Shown: one piece after another, positions 57,349-61,673 of the stretch
Layout of the letters: every line of letters starts with the position of its first letter
How positions within the stretch are numbered: the first letter of the stretch is position 1
Source: Treponema saccharophilum DSM 2985
GTDB lineage: Bacteria > Spirochaetota > Spirochaetia > Treponematales > Treponemataceae
Assembly (NCBI RefSeq): GCF_000255555.1
Contig: NZ_AGRW01000037.1
Span: 1 to 61,673 of the forward strand
Length of the DNA stretch: 61,673 bases
Direction: 5' to 3'
The notes under the pieces: model-generated
Database searches by the model: none
Seen by the model: only the letters and a program-made list of their open reading frames with translations
What the model was told of the DNA's origin: nothing
Program-made: the position numbers and the translations under genes

Positions 57349-60012
57349 TCAGCGGGCGAACGTGCTGAGATTGAGGTCTGAAAGAATCGCCTCGATGCTT
57401 TTTTTCTCGTCGGGGACGTACCGGGCGGCGACCGTTACCGTTATTTTGACGGTCTCGCCGTTTTTGTAGAACGTCCGCCCGATTCTTTTCTTGAATTCCT
57501 CCGTGAGCATTTTGATAGGCTTCGAGTCGGATTCCTCCTCGTCGAGCAGAATCATGAATTTGTCGCTTCCGACGCGCGCCGTTATCGATTTTTTGAAGAA
57601 ATCCTTTATCCTGTGCGCCGTTTCCTCAAGTATCTCGTCGCCGAATTTGTATCCGAACGCGGCATTGCATTTCTTGAAGTCGTCGATGTCGGCGAGCATC
57701 AGGATTCGCTTCTTCCCTTCCTTGCGCGCTTCCTCGACCTCGTAGCTGATGAGCTCGAAGGCGTAGCTCCGCGAGAAGATTTTCGTAAGCGAGTCCATGT
57801 CCGTGAAGTTGAGCGGGGCGAGGATGTTCTTCTTCTGGATTGTCCTGTCGGAGACGCAGATGTACGACCACAAATCGTCGCTCGTGTGCATCTTGAAAAG
57901 GTGCATCGTCATCCGCATTTTCGCCTTCTTTCCGTTGCGCATACGCTCGTATTCGAACGAGCGTATCTCGTTCTTTCCGAATGAGCTGTTGAGGAGCGAA
58001 TTCCTGTCTACGAATGCTCTGTACGCGTCGCGGTATTCGGGCGAGATGACGTTCTTCATGACGTATTCATATTCCTCGGTGTATGAGATGTCCTCCTTTC
58101 CGAGCGCGGGGCTTTTGATTTCCTCCCGCCACATCTGCGCGCCCTTCACGTTTATGAGCTTGTTCTTCGTTATGTTCACGATAAGCTCGTACAGCGACGA
58201 CGACTCTCCCGGCGTCTTGAACCGCTTTATGTAATATTCGATTGACTTTATTTTCTCGAAGCTTTCGATTACGCACGAGACGAGGAGGCTTTTCTTGAAA
58301 TTCTCGGCGGAAAGCGGCTTCGAGTAGTAGAAGCCCTGGATGCTGTCGCAGCGCAGGTTCTGGAGGAACTCGACCTGCTGCATGTTCTCCACGCCCTCCG
58401 CCGTGACGTGCATCCCCAGCTCCTTCGCCAGCGCGATTGTGTGCTCGAGGAGGCGGTCTCCGCTGTAGTTTCCGATGTAGTCGATGAGGCTTTTGTCGAG
58501 CTTGAGCGTGTCGAAATGCATCGTGTTGAGCGACGCGAGCGACGAGTATCCAGTCCCGAAATCGTCCATCTGCAGCGGGAATCCTTCCTTGTGGAAGCTT
58601 TCCGCAATCGATTTTATGTCGATGTTGTCGACCGTCGCCGATTCCGTAATCTCAAGCGGGACGTAGTTCGGGTCGATGCCGATTTTCTCCGCGATGTATT
58701 TGTATTGGGACGCGATGTTCCGGTAGTAGAGGCTTCCGCGCGAGAGGTTTATCGAAACGGGGACGATGTCGATTTTCTCGTCGAGCCATTTTTTCTGCTG
58801 CTCGCAGACGGCGCGGAAAACGTACTCGTCGAGGATTTTTATCATTCCGTTCCTTTCGAAAAGCGGGATGAATTCTCCCGGCATCGTGTATTCGCTTCCG
58901 TTTTTCTTCCACCGCACGAGGGCTTCCGCGCCCACAAGCGTCGTCGTTTCCGGATTGTATTTGGGCTGGTACCAGATTTCGAAAAGGTTGTTCGAAATCG
59001 CGTCCTTGAACGCTTCCTCTATCGATTTTTCGTGGCTCAGCCGCTCCGTGTCGTCCTGCGAGAAGAACGCGTAGTTTTTGTCCCGCGACTCCTTGACTTT
59101 GTGCTTTGCCGTCACGGTCTTGCTGTACGCGAATTCGACTTTCTCGTCCGGCGTCCAGAACGCAATCCCGAAATACGGGACAAGCTGCGGAATGTCGAAG
59201 TCGATGGAGATGAAGCTCAGCGAATCCGTAATCCGCCCTATCGTCCGCCGGAGTTTGTCCGCGTTCTCCTCGGAAATTTCGTTCAGATTGGAAAGGAAGA
59301 ACACGAAATGGTCGGCGTTTATATGTCCGATGAAATCGTTCTTGTCGAGCATCGCTTTCAGCGTCTCGTGGATTATCCGCAGTATGCCGTTCGATTTCTG
59401 TATTCCGCACACGGAATTTATTATCCTGAACGCCCGCAAATCCATCGAGACGATGTATCCCGGCGTTCCCTGGTCGTGGAGGTTCTCCTTGAATTTGATG
59501 TAGTTGTCGCCGCCCGTCAGCTGGTCTATGTATGCGTTGCGCTCAAGCTCCCGCTTCTTTTCCTCCTCCTCCCTTATCCTGCTCGTCGTGAAGTCGCGCA
59601 GGATGACGAGCGCCTTGATGTCGCCGCTCTCGTCGTCTTTCGTGAGGATTATGGATTCCCGCAGGTAGAGTTCCTCGCCGATTTCCTTCGTAGTCCAGTA
59701 TTCCGTGCCGCGGTTGTATTTCCCCGCCTCGAACAGCGCAATCAGGCGCTCTCGGAATTTCTTGTAGTTGATGAGCGGCCGCGGCTTTTCGAGCTGCTCG
59801 AGGGAAATGCGCTCGCACCAACGCTTCACGAATTCCGTGAACGTGCAGTTTTTCTCAAGCCCGAGGAGCGCGAGCATGTCGATTTCCTTTCCGCCTAAAT
59901 CGAGGATGACCTCGGATTCTATTTCGTCTTTCGTGACGTTCACGTCGAACGACGCGATCGCGCCCGAAATTATTGCCCTTCTGTACTGCTGCTCAAGAGA
60001 TGTGCTGCCCAT
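57349..60012 (-). CDS. Cytosolic c-di-GMP phosphodiesterase: PAS - degenerate GGDEF - EAL - PAS-like - degenerate GGDEF
   Basis: 887 residues from ATG at 60012 (GAGG upstream). No membrane helices. After a PAS-like region (about 1-150), the first GGDEF domain (about 160-315) has NADHF in place of GGDEF. The EAL domain (about 340-590) keeps every catalytic residue: GAEALVRW, SINLSRGSLY, EITES, QMDDFGTGYSSL, LKLDKSLI, AEGVEN and QGFYYSKPL. A PAS-like region (about 590-715) follows, then a second GGDEF domain (about 725-875) with GSDKF at the active site. It is expected to hydrolyse c-di-GMP, with the GGDEF domains as regulators. Confidence 0.92.
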   Translation of the reverse strand: MGSTSLEQQYRRAIISGAIASFDVNVTKDEIESEVILDLGGKEIDMLALLGLEKNCTFTEFVKRWCERISLEQLEKPRPLINYKKFRERLIALFEAGKYNRGTEYWTTKEIGEELYLRESIILTKDDESGDIKALVILRDFTTSRIREEEEKKRELERNAYIDQLTGGDNYIKFKENLHDQGTPGYIVSMDLRAFRIINSVCGIQKSNGILRIIHETLKAMLDKNDFIGHINADHFVFFLSNLNEISEENADKLRRTIGRITDSLSFISIDFDIPQLVPYFGIAFWTPDEKVEFAYSKTVTAKHKVKESRDKNYAFFSQDDTERLSHEKSIEEAFKDAISNNLFEIWYQPKYNPETTTLVGAEALVRWKKNGSEYTMPGEFIPLFERNGMIKILDEYVFRAVCEQQKKWLDEKIDIVPVSINLSRGSLYYRNIASQYKYIAEKIGIDPNYVPLEITESATVDNIDIKSIAESFHKEGFPLQMDDFGTGYSSLASLNTMHFDTLKLDKSLIDYIGNYSGDRLLEHTIALAKELGMHVTAEGVENMQQVEFLQNLRCDSIQGFYYSKPLSAENFKKSLLVSCVIESFEKIKSIEYYIKRFKTPGESSSLYELIVNITKNKLINVKGAQMWREEIKSPALGKEDISYTEEYEYVMKNVISPEYRDAYRAFVDRNSLLNSSFGKNEIRSFEYERMRNGKKAKMRMTMHLFKMHTSDDLWSYICVSDRTIQKKNILAPLNFTDMDSLTKIFSRSYAFELISYEVEEARKEGKKRILMLADIDDFKKCNAAFGYKFGDEILEETAHRIKDFFKKSITARVGSDKFMILLDEEESDSKPIKMLTEEFKKRIGRTFYKNGETVKITVTVAARYVPDEKKSIEAILSDLNLSTFAR

Positions 60013-60170
60013 AAAAACGACCTCGCTGAAAAATTGAACGCGCCGGGAATTCCCGTTTTCCCGGCATTCTTCGCCGTTTTCGTGGGCGATGCCCTGCAAA
60101 ATGGCTGTTCGGGCAACAGGTTCTGCCTGATTCCCGTTCTGCTTCCGAATTGATGGAAATTCGGGCGCGC

Positions 60171-60208
60171 ATTTTCAAAAATGCCTCCAAACGGCGATGT
60201 TTGAAGGC
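60171..60208 (-). terminator. Terminator-like hairpin in the phosphodiesterase leader (candidate attenuator)
   Basis: GCCTTCAAAC/GTTTGGAGGC stem (10 pairs, one G-U) followed by ATTTTTG on the minus strand, about 60-95 nt downstream of the promoter and 160 nt before the start codon. A GTGTCCG/CGGACAC stem at the very 5' end of the leader (60225-60269) precedes it. Confidence 0.6.
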
Positions 60209-60273
60209 TCCTGCTTTAAGGTTCGTGTCCGGAACTGCGCACCATTGTCGCATCGCTCGTTGCGGACACTTTG

Positions 60274-60282
60274 ATTATATCA
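60274..60282 (-). promoter_or_regulatory. Promoter of the phosphodiesterase gene
   Basis: TGA TATAAT on the minus strand (hexamer 60274-60279), start near 60267. This leaves a ~255-nt leader before the ATG at 60012. Confidence 0.65.
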
Positions 60283-60383
60283 CGTTTTTTCCGGAAACCG
60301 ATTCCGGCTTTAGTAAAAACTGTGCTTTTCTTTCGCGGAAATCCCGTTCAGCATGAGTTTTTTTGTAATCTGCCGTGAGCCGT

Positions 60384-60431
60384 AAAAAGAAAAACCGCCG
60401 GGAAGCGGGGCTTCAGTCCGGCGGTTTGTTT
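60384..60431 (-). terminator. Terminator downstream of the secreted protein gene
   Basis: AACCGCCGG/CCGGCGGTT stem with T-rich sequence on both sides; on the minus strand it is followed by TTTTTCTTTTT. Confidence 0.8.
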
Positions 60432-60437
60432 TCTGTT

Positions 60438-60545
60438 TTGAATAAACCTGTTCGGAAACCTCAGTTTCAGAACAGGTTGCCTTAAAATGCGATGCTCAAA
60501 ACGTGCTATTTGCGCGATTTTGAACTCGCCGACTTGAGCGATGCT
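60438..60545 (-). repeat. Dispersed structured intergenic element, copy 3
   Basis: On the minus strand: GGCGAGTTCAAAA, a loop, GCACGTTTTGAGC, ATCGCATTTTAAGGCAACC, then hairpin 2 (CCTGTTCTGAAAC ... GTTTCCGAACAGG, here nearly perfect). Same order as the 1641-1762 copy. It overlaps the 3' flank of the secreted protein gene. The 60013-60569 gap holds this element, a terminator, and the phosphodiesterase promoter and leader. Confidence 0.65.
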
Positions 60546-60569
60546 TTTCGGAAAACCCGTTCGGTCGGG

Positions 60570-61358
60570 CTAGTATTCCTGATGCGTTCCGTCTATGTAG
60601 TTTATCTCGACTTTCTGCACCTTTATCGTGTCGATTGCGGTGTCGTCCCACATCGATGCGGTCGAAAGCTCGTACCGCTCGCCGTCCTTTATGACCGCGC
60701 CGATTGCAATCCGCGTCTCATCAAGCCCGCCCGTCTTTGTCTTCACGATTGTTCCTTTCTTGAGCGCGGAAATCGTCAGCGTGAGGTCGCTTATGTCCTT
60801 CATCGAGATGTTCCTGAACGATATTTCCGCGTTGACGCCGACGACTTCCTTTTTCGAATTCTTCTCAAGCGCCGGCTCGACGGAAAGAGAAGCGAGCGGC
60901 TTTATCGGCTGGTCGTAGAAGAGCGTGAGGAGGAATGACGTCCCGTCCTTCGTGAGCTCGACGCGCGTCTTGAGCTTCGTCTCGGGATATGTCACCGCGA
61001 AGTAGCGGAATTTCGTCGCCGACGTGAGCTTGTAGTTCATGACGTTGCTCGCCGCCCCCGTTCCCTTCCGCTCGTTGTAGTCGGAAAGCTTTATTTTGCT
61101 GAAGAGAACCCAGCCTTTTGGAATGGACTCGTTCTTCTTTGACGGCGTCTCGTCGTATGCGTACACGGAAAATTCGTATTTCTCCGCCGTTTTGTTGAGC
61201 GCCTCCACGTTCTTGAAATCGGAAAGCTCCTTCGAGTCAATCGTCACGAACGACGAGCTCGACTTGAATTCCGGAAATTCATCCGCCACCGCCGGAACCA
61301 ACGCGAGCGCAATTGCCGCTGCCGCCGCGCTTATAGCGGTTTTGAATATCTTCTTCAT
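60570..61358 (-). CDS. Exported protein of unknown function
   Basis: 262 residues. The second of two in-frame ATGs (61358) is chosen because AAGGAG directly abuts the first. Signal peptide (KKIFKTAISAAAAAIALALVPAVA). The mature protein is mostly beta with patches such as FSVYAYDETPSKKNES, KFRYFAVTYPETKLKTRVEL and SLSVEPALEKNSKKEVVGVN. It ends KVEINYIDGTHQEY. Likely periplasmic. No enzymatic motif or family recognised. Confidence 0.78.
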   Translation of the reverse strand: MKKIFKTAISAAAAAIALALVPAVADEFPEFKSSSSFVTIDSKELSDFKNVEALNKTAEKYEFSVYAYDETPSKKNESIPKGWVLFSKIKLSDYNERKGTGAASNVMNYKLTSATKFRYFAVTYPETKLKTRVELTKDGTSFLLTLFYDQPIKPLASLSVEPALEKNSKKEVVGVNAEISFRNISMKDISDLTLTISALKKGTIVKTKTGGLDETRIAIGAVIKDGERYELSTASMWDDTAIDTIKVQKVEINYIDGTHQEY

Positions 61359-61467
61359 TTTCATCTCCTTGATGCAAAAAATCGGGAATCCCCCGGAAAA
61401 ACTGCGACGCAGCTTTTTTGCTAAAAGATTATAACGTTCATTCCGTGTCCCGTGAACCTGCGCCCGT

Positions 61468-61673
61468 GGACCTTTGCGCGTCCTAAGCGTTATTGGTTGG
61501 CACGGGCGTTCGCCGGCACGCGGGGTGCGTGCCTACCGTGGTTGATGTGCGCGTTTTTTTCCGCGGATGGGAGTAGGCGAGGTTCCGCGCCCCGTGGACC
61601 TTTTTCGCGTCCTAGGCGTTATTTGTCGGAACGGGCGTTCGCCGGCACGCGGGGTGCGTGCCTACCGTGGTTG
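61468..61673 (+). repeat. Tandem pair of ~120-bp repeats running off the right edge
   Basis: Two copies of CCGTGGACCTTT, GCGTCCTA-GGCGTTATT, GGGCGTTCGCCGGCACGCGG, GTGCGTGCCTACCGTGGTTG, starting near 61472 and 61591. The central GTTCGCCGGCACGCGG and ACCGTGG blocks match the core of the 21.8-22.3 kb array. The array continues beyond the window. Confidence 0.85.

Noticed and set aside
58408-59898. 496-codon plus-strand frame opposite the phosphodiesterase gene
   Set aside because: Shadow frame; the minus strand carries intact EAL motifs and a ribosome-binding site.

Overview
The window looks like a chromosomal segment of a pectin-degrading, motile, free-living or gut/rumen treponeme (Spirochaetota). 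This is inferred from gene content: a def-fmt-PASTA operon, a UPF0210 protein, a chemoreceptor and c-di-GMP enzymes, type III glutamine synthetase, and secreted pectin methylesterase and PL9 pectate lyase. Most genes are GC-rich. A few stretches are clearly AT-richer: the 9.1-11.7 kb pectinesterase region and the 42.9-43.4 kb gap. No transposase, integrase, rRNA or CRISPR array was found. Three tRNA genes (Cys, Ala, Tyr) are present.

Layout. 1-7.8 kb: a cut-off free-standing Hsp70 substrate-binding-domain protein, a secreted repeat protein, a secreted alpha/beta hydrolase, a ModF/PhrA-like twin ABC ATPase, a tiny membrane protein, UPF0210 and a GNAT protein. 7.9-9.0 kb: three tandem ~350-bp cassettes that look like type I toxin-antitoxin loci; two are intact and encode the same 25-residue hydrophobic peptide, one is decayed. 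9.1-20.7 kb: pectin and glycan genes (pectin methylesterase lipoprotein, GH3, PL9 lyase, two small secreted proteins with a shared beta-rich domain), interrupted by tRNA-Cys and a DTW/Nudix/membrane-protein operon. 20.9-24.8 kb: thioredoxin, a hypothetical protein, a ~135-bp tandem repeat array, a PlsC-like acyltransferase and a diguanylate cyclase. 24.9-29.0 kb: nitrogen assimilation (glnN and an Amt-PII fusion). 29.1-35.9 kb: another repeat array, a HisA-HisI-HisE fusion, two secreted proteins, a two-component system and hisD. 36-49 kb: housekeeping operons (def-fmt-PASTA, NSS and Na/Pi transporters, DtxR-type regulator with ABC-F, dnaX-ybaB-recR, tRNA-Ala). 49.3-61.7 kb: metal P-type ATPase with its ArsR regulator, pepF, chemoreceptor, tRNA-Tyr, uppP, a large c-di-GMP phosphodiesterase, a secreted protein and a repeat array running off the end.

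Regulation visible in the sequence. Genes fall into two classes: most have a strong AGGAGG-type ribosome-binding site, but about eight have a sigma70 -10 box ending only 6-10 nt before an ATG and no such site, suggesting leaderless mRNAs. The glnN and chemoreceptor genes carry near-identical promoter-proximal intrinsic terminators in their leaders, and the phosphodiesterase gene has a structured leader with a terminator-like hairpin. Several families of structured intergenic repeats recur across the window.

The best candidate for an undescribed system is the tandem toxin-antitoxin-like array at 7.9-9.0 kb. Its antisense RNA carries a same-sense copy of the toxin leader that sequesters the toxin's ribosome-binding site. 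All statements are from reading the sequence; no database search was run.
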